Below are positions 52,908 through 61,938 of a DNA stretch of 64,000 nucleotides, in pieces. The translations under genes were made by a program, and so were the position numbers. Source of the DNA: Curtobacterium sp. VKM Ac-1393 (GTDB lineage Bacteria; Actinomycetota; Actinomycetes; Actinomycetales; Microbacteriaceae); contig NZ_JADKRW010000001.1 in the NCBI RefSeq assembly GCF_015350995.1, positions 385,702-449,701 of the forward strand, given 5' to 3'. The notes beneath the pieces were generated by a model. That model did not search any database, had not been told where the DNA came from, and saw only the letters and a program-made list of their open reading frames with translations. How positions within the stretch are numbered: position 1 is the stretch's first letter; each line of letters begins with the position of its first letter.

Positions 52908-53894
52908 ATGCGTGATCACTACGACGTCATCGTCATCGGCGGCTCAGCCGCCGGCCTCTCCGCCGCCCTCGTCCTCGGCCGCTCCCGCCGTTCCGTGCTG
53001 GTCGTCGACGCGGGCGAGCCCCGCAACGCGCCGTCGGCCGGCGCCCACAACTACCTCGGGCGCGAGGGCATCGCCCCCGCCGAACTCACGGCGATCGGTC
53101 GCGACGAGGTCGCCGCCTACGGGGTCGAGGTGACGTCCGGGAGGATCGTGGCCACGTCCGCCACGACGGGCGACGGTACCGACCCGGTCGGCTTCTCGGT
53201 CACGGTGGACTCCGGCGCGGTCGTCACCGCACGCAGGCTCGTCGTCGCCTCCGGCGTAGTGGACGTCCTGCCGGAGGTCCCGGGCCTGGCCGAGCAGTGG
53301 GGGCGCGGGGTCGTGCACTGCCCGTTCTGCCACGGGTGGGAGATCCGCGACCAGCGCATCGGCGTGCTCGTGACCACGCCGAACGGCGTCCACCACGCCC
53401 TGATGTTCCGGGCGTTGAGCGAGCACGTGACGGCGTTCGTCACCGATCCAGCACTCGTCGACGACACCGCCCTGGCCGGTTTGCGAGCTCGTGGGATCAG
53501 CGTCGTGGACGATTCGGTCGCGCGGGTCGTGTCGTCGGACGGCACACTGACCGGGGTGGTGCTGGGATCCGGCGAGGTCGTCGCGCTGGACGCCCTGGCC
53601 GCCGCGAGCACCGCCGAGGCACGCGTGGACTTCCTGTCTGGCCTGGGCCTCGTCGCGGTCGACCAGTTCATGGGCGACTTCCGGTACGCGAGCGCGCTGA
53701 CGGTCGATCCGGCCGGGCAGACCGCGGTTCGCGGTGTCTACGCGGCCGGCAACGTGGCGGCCCCGATGGCGACGGTGATCGCGTCCGCAGCCGCCGGGGT
53801 CCAGGCCGGGGCGGCCGCCCACGGCGACCTGGTGCAGGCCGACCTGACGGCGGCGTTGGCCGCGGCCGCCGACTCACGCGTCGTTTCGGGCTGA
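52908..53894 (+). CDS. Thioredoxin-reductase-like FAD/NAD(P) oxidoreductase
   Basis: A 328-residue flavoprotein of the thioredoxin reductase-like group. The FAD loop is VIVIGGSAAGLSAALVLGRS (residues ~7-26), the CPFCHGWE motif contains a CxxC dithiol (residues ~138-141), and AGNVAAPMATVIASAAAGVQ closes the FAD site. The second nucleotide loop lacks a clear GxGxxG, so NADPH use is uncertain. It may reduce a small-molecule disulfide or act with the XRE-cupin regulator in a redox response. Stop codon overlaps repeat B copy 3. Confidence 0.88.
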   Translation: MRDHYDVIVIGGSAAGLSAALVLGRSRRSVLVVDAGEPRNAPSAGAHNYLGREGIAPAELTAIGRDEVAAYGVEVTSGRIVATSATTGDGTDPVGFSVTVDSGAVVTARRLVVASGVVDVLPEVPGLAEQWGRGVVHCPFCHGWEIRDQRIGVLVTTPNGVHHALMFRALSEHVTAFVTDPALVDDTALAGLRARGISVVDDSVARVVSSDGTLTGVVLGSGEVVALDALAAASTAEARVDFLSGLGLVAVDQFMGDFRYASALTVDPAGQTAVRGVYAAGNVAAPMATVIASAAAGVQAGAAAHGDLVQADLTAALAAAADSRVVSG

Positions 53895-53943
53895 GCGACA
53901 GTTCGCGGGGCCCGCACGCCGCGAGGTGTCGCTGAGCGCGAAA
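53893..53943. repeat. Palindromic repeat family B, copy 3
   Basis: AGCGACAGTTCGCG pairs with CGCGAGGTGTCGCT (12 of 14), followed by GAGCGCGAAA. It begins at the reductase stop codon and ends 12 bp before the convergent stop at 53955, so it is the whole intergenic space between two converging genes. Confidence 0.7.
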
Positions 53944-53954
53944 TTCGGCGTCGG

Positions 53955-54620
53955 TCAGTCGACGCGGTAGCCCGCCTGCGCCGCCAGCAGCGGGGCGAGC
54001 GTGTACAGCTGGTCGGCGCCGATCGTCGCGCCGCGGAACCCCTCGAGGCGCTCGACCCGGTCGAGGTCGGCGCCCCGCAGGTCCACGTGGTCGATACGGG
54101 TGTTGGAGCCCTCGGCGTCGCGGATGCTGCTGCCCTCGAACGACACCCGCAGCAGCTTCGCGTCGGCGATGTCGAGCTCGTCGATGACGCAGTCGCGGAA
54201 CACCACGTCGGTGAGGGTCGATCCGCGCAGGTTCACGAACCCGAACTTCATCCCGACGAACTCGACCCCGCTCAACCCCGAGTCGTACAGCTCGCCAGAA
54301 CCGATCCGCCCGCCGGACACCCGGACTTCGCGCCACGAGCTGCTCGACGCCCGCAGCACCGGGGCGTCGAGCGTGTCGATGATCGAGTCGTGCACCCGGA
54401 GCCCGCGGAGGTCGGCGCCGTCGCCCCGGATGGTGTCGATGACGCACTCCTCGATCTCGAGGTCGGGCAGCCGCTCGCCGGCCACGTCGAGCACGCCGAT
54501 GCGCTTCCCCTCGATGCGGTCACCGGTCAGGACGTCACCGGGTCCGGGAACCCAGTCCTGCAGGTCGACGGGCTCGGTCAGGGTGATGCGCGGGGCGTCG
54601 GTGCCGGAGGAACGTGCCAT
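53955..54620 (-). CDS. Pentapeptide-repeat-like protein
   Basis: A 221-residue protein made of beta-strand repeats in which each unit approximates A(D/N)LxG or similar (GDGADLRGLRVHDSIID, VNLRGSTLTDVVFRDCVIDE, VDLRGADLDRVERLEGFRGA). The repeats suggest a right-handed beta-helix, as in pentapeptide proteins that mimic DNA or fold as scaffolds; function unknown. CAGACT ends 6 bases before the ATG (leaderless). 34 bp downstream of DUF6314 on the same strand. Confidence 0.8.
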   Translation of the reverse strand: MARSSGTDAPRITLTEPVDLQDWVPGPGDVLTGDRIEGKRIGVLDVAGERLPDLEIEECVIDTIRGDGADLRGLRVHDSIIDTLDAPVLRASSSSWREVRVSGGRIGSGELYDSGLSGVEFVGMKFGFVNLRGSTLTDVVFRDCVIDELDIADAKLLRVSFEGSSIRDAEGSNTRIDHVDLRGADLDRVERLEGFRGATIGADQLYTLAPLLAAQAGYRVD

Positions 54621-54654
54621 GCGCCCAGTCTGCCGGGTGCCGGTGACGTCGTGG

Positions 54655-55065
54655 TCACGCCGGTGACCGGGTGAGCACGCTGTCGAGCCGGTAGTCCTTC
54701 GCCGGGCCACGGGCCTCCCACCGCACCGTCCACCGCTGCTCGTCGCCGACAATGGTGCCCGTGTAGTCGTCCGGCGCACAGGCGTGGGCCACGGTCGCGC
54801 CCCACACCCAGTCGTGGAAGACCCGGCCGTCGGAGAAGTGCACGGCCCAGTGACCGCCGCCGTCCCGGCGCACCACGAGCGTCCGCGACACCGGGGTGGT
54901 CCGCCCGTCGAAGGTCATCACGCCGGTCTCGTCCCAGCGCACCTCGTCCGGGCCGACAGCGGTCAGGGTCGTGGTGCCGGTGACGCTGCCCTGTGCGCCA
55001 GCGAGCCGGTCGTCCACGGTCCGGCGGAGCGCCCAGTCTCCCAGCAGGTCCGTCGGCAGCAGCAC
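54655..55065 (-). CDS. DUF6314 family protein
   Basis: A 136-residue cytoplasmic protein: LLGDWALRRTVDDRLAGAQG, then FDGRTTPVSRTLVVRR and FHDWVWGATVAHACAPDDYT. It matches DUF6314, a small beta-barrel family of unknown role. TAGCCT ends 6 bases before the GTG (leaderless). Sits 9 bp after the SHOCT protein on the same strand. Confidence 0.82.
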   Translation of the reverse strand: MLLPTDLLGDWALRRTVDDRLAGAQGSVTGTTTLTAVGPDEVRWDETGVMTFDGRTTPVSRTLVVRRDGGGHWAVHFSDGRVFHDWVWGATVAHACAPDDYTGTIVGDEQRWTVRWEARGPAKDYRLDSVLTRSPA

Positions 55066-55074
55066 CCGACCAGG

Positions 55075-55428
55075 CTAGCCGCGCAGGGCCTCGGCTCGGG
55101 CGCTGCGGTGCTCCTCGTCCGAGATGACACCGCGGGCGTGCAGGTCGTCGAGCTCGGCGAGCCGCCGTTCGAGCGGCTTCTCGGGCGCGAGGGTGCGGCT
55201 CTGCATCGCCTGGTACGCGATGTCCTCCTGCAGGGTGAGGGGGTTCTGCCCGCGGTCGGCCATGCGCTTGCCCCGGTAGATCGTGAGCACGATGATCGAC
55301 ACGAACCCGAGCGCGATGATGCCGGCGACGACGCCGAACAGCACGCCGAAGGCACCGAAGCCGTCGGACACCCCCGGTTCCCCGAACCCGCCGAACGCCA
55401 CCCCACTGTTTGCCGTGTCGAACGTCAT
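55075..55428 (-). CDS. SHOCT-domain membrane protein
   Basis: A 117-residue protein: Gly/Phe-rich N-terminus, one helix (residues ~27-50, VLFGVVAGIIALGFVSIIVL), and a C-terminal SHOCT motif (LERRLAELDDLHARGVISDE). SHOCT proteins often regulate or tether partners through oligomerisation. GAGGAAGGGG precedes the ATG. Function unknown. Confidence 0.82.
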   Translation of the reverse strand: MTFDTANSGVAFGGFGEPGVSDGFGAFGVLFGVVAGIIALGFVSIIVLTIYRGKRMADRGQNPLTLQEDIAYQAMQSRTLAPEKPLERRLAELDDLHARGVISDEEHRSARAEALRG

Positions 55429-55587
55429 CGCGTCCCCTTCCTCACAACGATGAGCAGATCGTAGCGCGCCGCCGAGGACGTTCGGCCCCGTCTGCCCCGC
55501 GATGGGAGGCCGTTTCGCGCGGAAGGGGACAGAACTCCTGGCCTCCTCCGCACGGAACGGCTCACCACGCGCGGAACGGCCCGCCCA

Positions 55588-56664
55588 CTACCCGCGCAAG
55601 GGAGCGGACCCCGGGACGTTCGCGCCGTCCGCGAACCCGGCCACGAGCGCGCGCAACGCGTCTTCGGAGGTGTGCCGGGCCTCCCATCCGAGCACCGACC
55701 GGGCACGGTCGGTCCGCATGATCGGTACTCCGGCCGCGATGTCGATCCAGCCGGCGTCAGTCGGCTGCAACCGCAGCCGCCACGTCAGCGTGACGATCCC
55801 GCGCAGCAGTCCGAGTGGGATCCGGACGGCGCCGAGCATGCCGAAGGCCCTGGCCAACCGCGGTGGGTTGAGCACGGGCGACGCGGCGATGTTGAAGGCT
55901 CCGCCGGCCCGCTGGTCGACGGTCCGCCAGTAGGCGTCGGCGACGTCGTCGGCGTGCACCGCCTGGAACACGAACGGGTACGGCAGGGGCAGCACGAGCC
56001 ACCGGATCCACCGCACGATCGACATCGGCACGAGGTGCCCGAGGAACAGCCCGCGGATCTCGGCGGCGGCGTCCCGCTGGAAGATCAACCCCGGGCGCAG
56101 TCGCGTGACGATCACGGACGGGTGCTCGGTCTCGAACGCGTCCATCGCCGCTTCGTTCGCCGCCTTGTGGATCGAGTACGTCGCGGTGGGGATGCCGTCG
56201 GTCGGCCAGCTCTCGTCGACCGGGGTCCGCTTGCCCGCGGCGTCGACGCCCCGGTAGGTCCCGACCGACGACGCGACGACCACCTGCCGTACCCCGGCAC
56301 GTGCGACGGCCGACAGCACGTTCGCCGTGCCGGTGACGTTCGTCCGGTACTGCGCGGGGATGTCGTGCGTCGGCTGGAGCGCCCAGCCGAGGTGGATCAC
56401 CGCGTCGGCGCCGGTGAAGACCGCGGTGAGCTGCCCCACCGCATCCGCTGCTCCGATGTCGACGGCGTGCCAGACCGCCGAACCGTAGGGCTCCGCGTGC
56501 ACGTCGGGCAGCCGCCGTGCAACCCCGACGATCTCGACGCTGTCGTCGCGCCCGTCGCCGTCGGACGCACCCGCGTCCGCCCGCGCGGCGGCCCGCGCCT
56601 GCGCGAGCCGCCGGAGCACCGCCGTCCCGACGTTGCCGGTCCCGCCGACGACGACGATCCGCAT
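55588..56664 (-). CDS. NAD-dependent epimerase/dehydratase family protein
   Basis: A 358-residue extended SDR: cofactor loop VVVGGTGNVGTAVLRRLAQ (GxxGxxG), a Ser/Tyr region ASSVGTYRG and YSIHKAANEAAMDAF (YxxxK), then RLRPGLIFQ. It also has an unusual acidic insert after the loop (ADAGASDGDGRDDS, residues ~30-43). The ATG overlaps the preceding alcohol dehydrogenase stop by one base (TGATG), so translation is coupled. Substrate unknown, likely a nucleotide sugar or sterol-like compound. Confidence 0.88.
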   Translation of the reverse strand: MRIVVVGGTGNVGTAVLRRLAQARAAARADAGASDGDGRDDSVEIVGVARRLPDVHAEPYGSAVWHAVDIGAADAVGQLTAVFTGADAVIHLGWALQPTHDIPAQYRTNVTGTANVLSAVARAGVRQVVVASSVGTYRGVDAAGKRTPVDESWPTDGIPTATYSIHKAANEAAMDAFETEHPSVIVTRLRPGLIFQRDAAAEIRGLFLGHLVPMSIVRWIRWLVLPLPYPFVFQAVHADDVADAYWRTVDQRAGGAFNIAASPVLNPPRLARAFGMLGAVRIPLGLLRGIVTLTWRLRLQPTDAGWIDIAAGVPIMRTDRARSVLGWEARHTSEDALRALVAGFADGANVPGSAPLRG

Positions 56665-57857
56665 CAGGCGGCAGCCAGTGCGGGGTCGAGCACGACCTTG
56701 ACGCAGCCGTCCTGCTTCTTCTGGAACACCTCGTACATGTGCGGGGCGTCCTCGAGCGAGACCCGGTGCGTGGTCAGGTCGAGCGTGCCGAGCGGGTCCG
56801 AGGAGTCGGAGACGAGCGGCATGATGTCGTCGATCCAGCGCTTCACGTTGCACTGGCCCTCGCGGATGGTGATCTGCTTGTCGAACAGCGTCATCATCGG
56901 CATCGGGTCGGCCATGCCGCCGTAGACGCCGCTCAGCGAGACGGTGCCACCGCGGCGGACCAGGTCGATCGCCGCGTGCACCGCTGCGAGTCGGTCGATG
57001 CCGGCGGTCTCGATGGCCTTCTTCGCCAGGGCGTCCGGCAGCAGCCCGGCCGCACGCTGCGCGAACCCGGCGACGGGGTTGCCGTGCGCCTCCATGCCGA
57101 CGGCGTCGACGACGCCGTCGGGGCCACGGCCGTCCGTCAGGTCGACGAGCTCCGGCACTGTGTCCTTGGTCAGGTCGAACACCTCGGCGCCGTGCTTCGC
57201 GCCGAGGTCACGCCGGACCTGCTCCGGGTCGACGGCGAGCACGCGGTAGCCCAGGTGCTTGCCGATGCGGGCGGCGAACTGGCCGACGGGGCCGAGGCCG
57301 AGCACCGCGAGCGTGCCGCCCTCGGGCACGTCCGCGTACTGCACGGCCTGCCACGCGGTGGGCAGGATGTCGCTGAGGAACAGCCAGCGGTCGTCGGGCG
57401 TGCCGTCGTCCGGCACCACGATGGGCCCGTAGTCGGCGTGCGGGACGCGCAGGTACTCGGCCTGGCCGCCGGGGACCTGGCCGTACATCTTCGTGTAGCC
57501 GAAGAGCGCGGCTCCCGAGCCGTACTCGGTGACCTGCGTGGTCTCGCACTGCGACTGCAGCCCGCGCTGGCACATCCAGCAGTGCCCGCAGGAGATGTTG
57601 AAGGGGACGACGACGCGATCGCCGACCTTCAGGTTCGTCACGGCGCTGCCGACCGCTTCGACGACGCCCATCGGCTCGTGCCCGAGGACGTCGCCCTTGT
57701 CGATGTACGGGCCGAGGACCCGGTACAGGTGCAGGTCGGAGCCGCAGATCGCGGTCGAGGTGATCCGCACGATCGCGTCGGTGGGCTGCTGGATGGTCGG
57801 GTCGGGGACGGTCTCGACGGACACCTTCTCGGTGCCCTGCCAGGTCAGTGCGCGCAC
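56664..57857 (-). CDS. Zinc-dependent alcohol dehydrogenase (formaldehyde dehydrogenase-like)
   Basis: A 397-residue medium-chain dehydrogenase. Catalytic zinc ligands are in AICGSDLHLYR and VLGHEPMGVVEAVGSAV; the structural zinc site is CGHCWMCQRGLQSQC. The cofactor loop is VLGLGPVGQFAARIGKHLG (GxGxxG). The group includes glutathione-independent formaldehyde dehydrogenases. GTG at 57857 with GAGAGGAA upstream. First gene of a pair with the epimerase; substrate unproven. Confidence 0.9.
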   Translation of the reverse strand: MRALTWQGTEKVSVETVPDPTIQQPTDAIVRITSTAICGSDLHLYRVLGPYIDKGDVLGHEPMGVVEAVGSAVTNLKVGDRVVVPFNISCGHCWMCQRGLQSQCETTQVTEYGSGAALFGYTKMYGQVPGGQAEYLRVPHADYGPIVVPDDGTPDDRWLFLSDILPTAWQAVQYADVPEGGTLAVLGLGPVGQFAARIGKHLGYRVLAVDPEQVRRDLGAKHGAEVFDLTKDTVPELVDLTDGRGPDGVVDAVGMEAHGNPVAGFAQRAAGLLPDALAKKAIETAGIDRLAAVHAAIDLVRRGGTVSLSGVYGGMADPMPMMTLFDKQITIREGQCNVKRWIDDIMPLVSDSSDPLGTLDLTTHRVSLEDAPHMYEVFQKKQDGCVKVVLDPALAAA

Positions 57858-57981
57858 GTCGCGTTCCTCTCGTGGTCGCTTCGGGCCGGCCGGGAGGCGC
57901 GGCTCACTTCCCCCTCTTCGGTACGCGCCCGCCCCGTGGCGCGTTCACAGCCCCACGCACGACCCCGGGCGCGCCGTCGCG

Positions 57982-58869
57982 TCAGACGACGGGGTCGGCC
58001 AGGACCGTGGCGAGCACGCGCTCGTGCTCCGCGCGGTCGCCGGGCCCGGCACTGCCGGCGAGCATGATGAGCGCCTTCCAGAGCGCCCAGCCCCGCCCGC
58101 GGGCCCAGGTGTCGGCGTCGAGGCCCACGGCCTCGCGGAACACCGGGCGCGCCGACGGCTCGAGGAACGTCCACGCGAGCACCAGGTCGCACGCCGGGTC
58201 GCCGACGCCGCACGTGCCGAAGTCGATCAGCGCGGTGAGCCGTCCCGCGTCGTCCACGAGCAGGTTGCCGGGCGCGACATCGCCGTGGAACCAGACGCCA
58301 GGACGCCCCCAGGTCGTCGAGGTCGTTGCAGACCAGACGCGCTCGCACGCCGCGCGGTCGACCTCCGCGCCCAGCGTGTCCAACGCCGCGACGACCTGGG
58401 CGCCGTACACCGACGGGTGCTCGCCGCGGTGGAACGAGTGCGCGCCGGCGGTCGGGCCCCCGGTGGCGGGGAGACTCCGGAGCTGCCGGAGGACCGCACC
58501 CACGTCGGCGGCGAAGCGCTCGTGGTCGAGGTCGACCGCACGCGCGGCAACCGTGCCGTCGAGCCACCGCAGGACCGACCACGGGAACGGGTACCCCTCG
58601 CCGGGCTCGCCCAGGCCGACCGGCTCGGGGACCGCGATGTCCAACCGTCGGGCCAGGTACGGCAGGACGTCCTGCTCCTTCTCGACCGCGGGCACGTAGC
58701 CGTCGGCGCTCGGCAGCCGGACGGACAGCGCGTCGCCGAGTCGGTACGTGCGGTTGTCCCAGCCCTGGTGGTCGACCTCGCGCACGGGCAGGGCACGCCA
58801 CTCGGGGAACTGCGCGGCGACGAGCCGTTCCACGAGTGTGCTGTCGATCGGGGGCACCTCGGTGTGCAT
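57982..58869 (-). CDS. Aminoglycoside phosphotransferase family protein
   Basis: A 295-residue APH/choline-kinase fold protein. The catalytic loop is WFHGDVAPGNLLVDD (HGDxxxxN) and the metal-binding IDFGTCGVGDPACDL (DFG). It phosphorylates a small molecule; the family includes aminoglycoside resistance enzymes and many housekeeping kinases, so resistance should not be assumed. TACGGT ends 6 bases before the ATG at 58869 (leaderless); the longer upstream frame is not needed. Confidence 0.88.
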   Translation of the reverse strand: MHTEVPPIDSTLVERLVAAQFPEWRALPVREVDHQGWDNRTYRLGDALSVRLPSADGYVPAVEKEQDVLPYLARRLDIAVPEPVGLGEPGEGYPFPWSVLRWLDGTVAARAVDLDHERFAADVGAVLRQLRSLPATGGPTAGAHSFHRGEHPSVYGAQVVAALDTLGAEVDRAACERVWSATTSTTWGRPGVWFHGDVAPGNLLVDDAGRLTALIDFGTCGVGDPACDLVLAWTFLEPSARPVFREAVGLDADTWARGRGWALWKALIMLAGSAGPGDRAEHERVLATVLADPVV

Positions 58870-58974
58870 GTGCCCACCGTAGGCCGGGGCCGCTGACCGG
58901 ACCACGGGGTGGGCCCGGCCGCCTGCCCGGGTGACGGGTGAGGCGGGCGCGCACCGGGCCTCCCGGCCGATCCG

Positions 58975-59532
58975 TCAGACGGGTTCTGCCAGGGCGAGCA
59001 GTGCGTCGCGGGTGACCGCGACCTCGCGCTCGTCCAGGTACGGCGGCATCGCGATGGCCGCAGCCAGCCCCTCGGCGGCGTTCCGGACCACGAGCGTGCG
59101 GTCCTCCGGCAGGCCGTCGCGCGCGAAGATCGTGCGCCAGTCCTGCGCGTCGGCGGCGACGAGGACCTCGACTCCCGGCACGGCCATCAGGCCGGTCCAG
59201 TGCGACGACGGCGAGAAGACCTCCATCGCCCGTTCGCTGCCGCCGGACAGGGTCCGGACGTAGGCACGGAGGACCTTTCCCGGTCGGTTCTCGGCCAGGT
59301 CGACGTGGCGCATGACCTCGTCCGTGAAAGTGGTGAGGCCCTGCTCGACGACCGCGAGCAGCAGGGCGTCCTTCGACGGGAAGTGGTGCAGCAGGCCGCT
59401 CTTCGAGACGCCGGCGTCGGCGGCGATCTCGGCGACGCTCACCCGGGTGCCGCGCTCGGCGAGCAGCCGCTCGGCGGACTCGAGGACCGCCTGGCGGGTG
59501 CGCTCCCGGTCACGGGTGCCGTCAGTGCTCAT
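58975..59532 (-). CDS. TetR-family regulator
   Basis: A 185-residue TetR protein; HTH VSVAEIAADAGVSKSGLLHHF (residues ~31-51) and effector domain. It is 8 bp after the MFS exporter stop and therefore co-transcribed; the operator at 61063-61092 overlapping the operon promoter would let it control both. Half of a GGGAGGC motif (58955-58968) lies downstream. Confidence 0.9.
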   Translation of the reverse strand: MSTDGTRDRERTRQAVLESAERLLAERGTRVSVAEIAADAGVSKSGLLHHFPSKDALLLAVVEQGLTTFTDEVMRHVDLAENRPGKVLRAYVRTLSGGSERAMEVFSPSSHWTGLMAVPGVEVLVAADAQDWRTIFARDGLPEDRTLVVRNAAEGLAAAIAMPPYLDEREVAVTRDALLALAEPV

Positions 59533-59540
59533 CGCGACCG

Positions 59541-61061
59541 TCAGTGCTCATGCGGTCCATCCTGCCGGTTCGGGATGACCCGGAGTGCGACCGCGGCGGC
59601 GACGGCGAGCGCCACGGCGGCACAGATCGAGGCGAGCTGCATGCCGCCGGTGAAGGCGTGCCGCGCGTGTTCGAGGATCGGGTCGCCGTCCTGCAGGACC
59701 TGCGACGCCGACGCGAGGGACTCACGGATCCGGTCGCCGACACCGCCGCTGAGCGATCCGCTCGCGACGTCGAGGTTCGAGCGGTAGAACGCGGTCTGCA
59801 GCGACCCGAGCACCGCGATGCCGAGCGCGACGCCCAGCTCGTACCCGGTCTCCGAGATGGCCGAGGCCGCACCCGCACGCTCACGGGGTGCCGCGGCGAC
59901 CACCGCGTCGGTGGCCAGGGTCATCGACACCCCGACGCCCAGGCCGACCACCGCCAGCGCGATCGCGATGCCCCAGTAGGTCGGCAGCCCCTCGGCGAAC
60001 GCGAGTCCGGCCATGCCGACTGCGGCGACCGCCAGGCCGAGGCCGATCGACCGACCGGGGCCGACCCGGCGGGACAGCAGCCCGATGATCGCGATCACCG
60101 CGATCGAGGCGAGGGTCGCCGGCAGTTCGGCAGCGCCGGCGAGCAGCGGGGGGAACCCACGGACCAGCTGCAGGTACTGCGAGAAGAAGAACAGCAGCCC
60201 GCTCAGCGCGAAGACCGACAACGAGTTGGCGACGACGGCACCCGAGAACGCCGGGATCCGGAAGAGCTGCAGGTCGATGAGCGGCGTCGCCAGGCGCTTC
60301 TGCCGGCGGACGAACCACCAGCCCGCGCCGATGCCGAGCAGCGCCGTCAGGGGCACCGTCCAGTCGAAACCGTGCCCGGCGACGTGCTTCACCGCGTACA
60401 CGAGCGGGACGATCGCCAGCACCGAGAGCACGGCGGACAGCAGGTCGATCGGCGTGCGCGAACCACCCTTCGACTCCGGCAGCAGGATCGCGCCGGCGAT
60501 GACGATCACCACGATGACGGGGATGTTGATGAGGAACACCGAACCCCACCAGAAGTGCTCGAGCAGCGCCCCGCCGACCAGTGGACCGGCAGCAGCACCA
60601 CCGGTCGCACCGGCTGACCAGACCGCGATGGCCGTGGTGCGCTGACGGGCGTCGCGGAAGATCGTCCGGACCAGGGACAACGTCGACGGCATCAGGGTCG
60701 CCCCCGCGATGCCGAGCAGTGCCCGAGCGGCGATCAGGAGCTCGGGCGTCTGCGCGAACGCCGCTGCTGCCGAGGCCAGGCCGAACGCCACCGAGCCGAT
60801 GAGCAGCAGGCGCTTCCGACCGATCCGGTCGGCGACGTTGCCCATCGTGACGAGCAGCCCGGCGAGCGCGAAGGAATAGACGTCGCCGATCCAGAGCACC
60901 TGGGTCGCCGTCGGGTCCAGGTCGGCGGTGAGCGAGGGGACGGCGAGGGCCAGCACGGTGCCGTCGATCGCGAGCAGCACCACGGACAGGGTGAGGACGC
61001 CGAGGGACGCCCACTCGCGGACGGAGGCGCGGTGGATCGGGGTGGTGCTGGTTGTGGTCAC
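59541..61061 (-). CDS. MFS multidrug exporter (DHA2/QacA/SmvA-like)
   Basis: A 506-residue 14-helix exporter. VVLLAIDGTVLALAVPSLTA (motif D1), GNVADRIGRKRLLLIGSVAF (motif A), ARALLGIAGATLMPSTLSLV (motif B) and AGATGGAAAGPLVGGALLEH (motif C). Likely exports cationic drugs or dyes. The GTG at 61061 is preceded by TAGGGT, ending 6 bases upstream (leaderless), inside a palindrome, which suggests direct repression by the downstream TetR protein. Confidence 0.92.
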   Translation of the reverse strand: MTTTSTTPIHRASVREWASLGVLTLSVVLLAIDGTVLALAVPSLTADLDPTATQVLWIGDVYSFALAGLLVTMGNVADRIGRKRLLLIGSVAFGLASAAAAFAQTPELLIAARALLGIAGATLMPSTLSLVRTIFRDARQRTTAIAVWSAGATGGAAAGPLVGGALLEHFWWGSVFLINIPVIVVIVIAGAILLPESKGGSRTPIDLLSAVLSVLAIVPLVYAVKHVAGHGFDWTVPLTALLGIGAGWWFVRRQKRLATPLIDLQLFRIPAFSGAVVANSLSVFALSGLLFFFSQYLQLVRGFPPLLAGAAELPATLASIAVIAIIGLLSRRVGPGRSIGLGLAVAAVGMAGLAFAEGLPTYWGIAIALAVVGLGVGVSMTLATDAVVAAAPRERAGAASAISETGYELGVALGIAVLGSLQTAFYRSNLDVASGSLSGGVGDRIRESLASASQVLQDGDPILEHARHAFTGGMQLASICAAVALAVAAAVALRVIPNRQDGPHEH

Positions 61062-61062
61062 C

Positions 61063-61092
61063 AACAGACCCTAACCGACCATCTGGTCTGTT
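61063..61092. promoter_or_regulatory. TetR operator over MFS promoter
   Basis: AACAGACC (61063-61070) and GGTCTGTT (61085-61092) form a perfect dyad that covers the -10 hexamer and start region of the MFS-TetR operon. A second short dyad, CCGACTG-CA-CAGTCGG (61096-61111), lies just upstream. Confidence 0.7.
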
Positions 61093-61130
61093 CGGCCGAC
61101 TGCACAGTCGGTTGTCAGCCCCGTTCGTCC

Positions 61131-61775
61131 TCAGCCCCGCAGGCGGTCACGTTCCGCCGGTGGCAGGTGCTCCGTCGCGGTCTGTCGTGCCGACGGCGTG
61201 AGGAACTTCGCGTTCTTGTCGAGGAACGCCACGAGTGCCGCTTCCGACGCCCGCTTGCCCGTCTCGCGCAGCACCCACCCGAGCGCCGACTGCACGGTGT
61301 CGTTCCGCTCTCGCACCAGGCGCCCGGCGATCCCGAGCGGCACCTCGGCGTCGCCCTGCTTCACGAACCCCAGGGTCGCCACGATCGCGATCCGCCGGAC
61401 CATCGCCACGTCGGACTTCACGAGCGCGAACAGCGGGCCCGTCGAGCCGCCCACGAGTGGTGCGCCGACGAGCTCCTCGGCCGCCAGGTCGACCAACGCA
61501 GGGTCGTCGAACCGCTCGGACTTCGCCGCCGACAGGTACTCGTCGGTCAGCTCGGGGTCCGGGTTCGCCCGCATCGCCTGCACCAGGAGCAGCACCGCGA
61601 TGAGCTTCGCACCGTCGTCCTCGCTCCAGAGCAGCGCCGAGCGCTCCCCCTCGTCGAGGTCCTGGAAGCGCCGTGCGATCCGGCGTGCCGCGGCGACGTC
61701 GCCGCTGGTGCTCGCGAAGGCCACGAGGACGGCTTCCGCGTCGTCGCCGGCCCCGGTCCCGCCGCGTGCACTCAT
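61131..61775 (-). CDS. AlkD-like DNA alkylation repair protein
   Basis: A 214-residue all-helical HEAT-like-repeat protein of the AlkD family, DNA glycosylases that remove N3/N7-alkylpurines. The C-terminal LGWVLRETGKRASEAALVAF followed by TPSARQTATEHLP is close to the AlkD pattern; the middle has the VRRIAIVATLGFV repeat. Catalytic residues are not certain from this alone. TACGCT ends 7 bases before the ATG (leaderless). Confidence 0.82.
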   Translation of the reverse strand: MSARGGTGAGDDAEAVLVAFASTSGDVAAARRIARRFQDLDEGERSALLWSEDDGAKLIAVLLLVQAMRANPDPELTDEYLSAAKSERFDDPALVDLAAEELVGAPLVGGSTGPLFALVKSDVAMVRRIAIVATLGFVKQGDAEVPLGIAGRLVRERNDTVQSALGWVLRETGKRASEAALVAFLDKNAKFLTPSARQTATEHLPPAERDRLRG

Positions 61776-61817
61776 CCGGTCAAGCGTATCCGCGCCGTCC
61801 CGCCCCGGGCCGGGCAT

Positions 61818-61874
61818 CGAGTGAGCAGAAGACGTCGAGTGATGTGATGCCACCCGACGTCTTCTGCTCACTCG
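61818..61874. repeat. Palindromic repeat family A, copy 2
   Basis: The same 17-base arms as at 751-807, here at 61818-61834 and 61858-61874, with a different loop. Between the 3' end of the M23/B-lectin gene and the 5' end of the AlkD-like gene (both minus strand). Just 3' of it is a degenerate GAGCTCGGCGCGAGC stretch (61889-61909). Confidence 0.8.
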
Positions 61875-61938
61875 GCGCGAGCGCGCCGCGAGCTCGGCGC
61901 GAGCTCGGCGCGCCGCGCCGCGCCCCGCGCAGCGACGA

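Noticed and set aside
57982..58869. Aminoglycoside resistance gene
   Set aside because: The APH fold motifs alone do not identify substrate; the gene has genome-typical composition and no mobile context, so resistance is not claimed.
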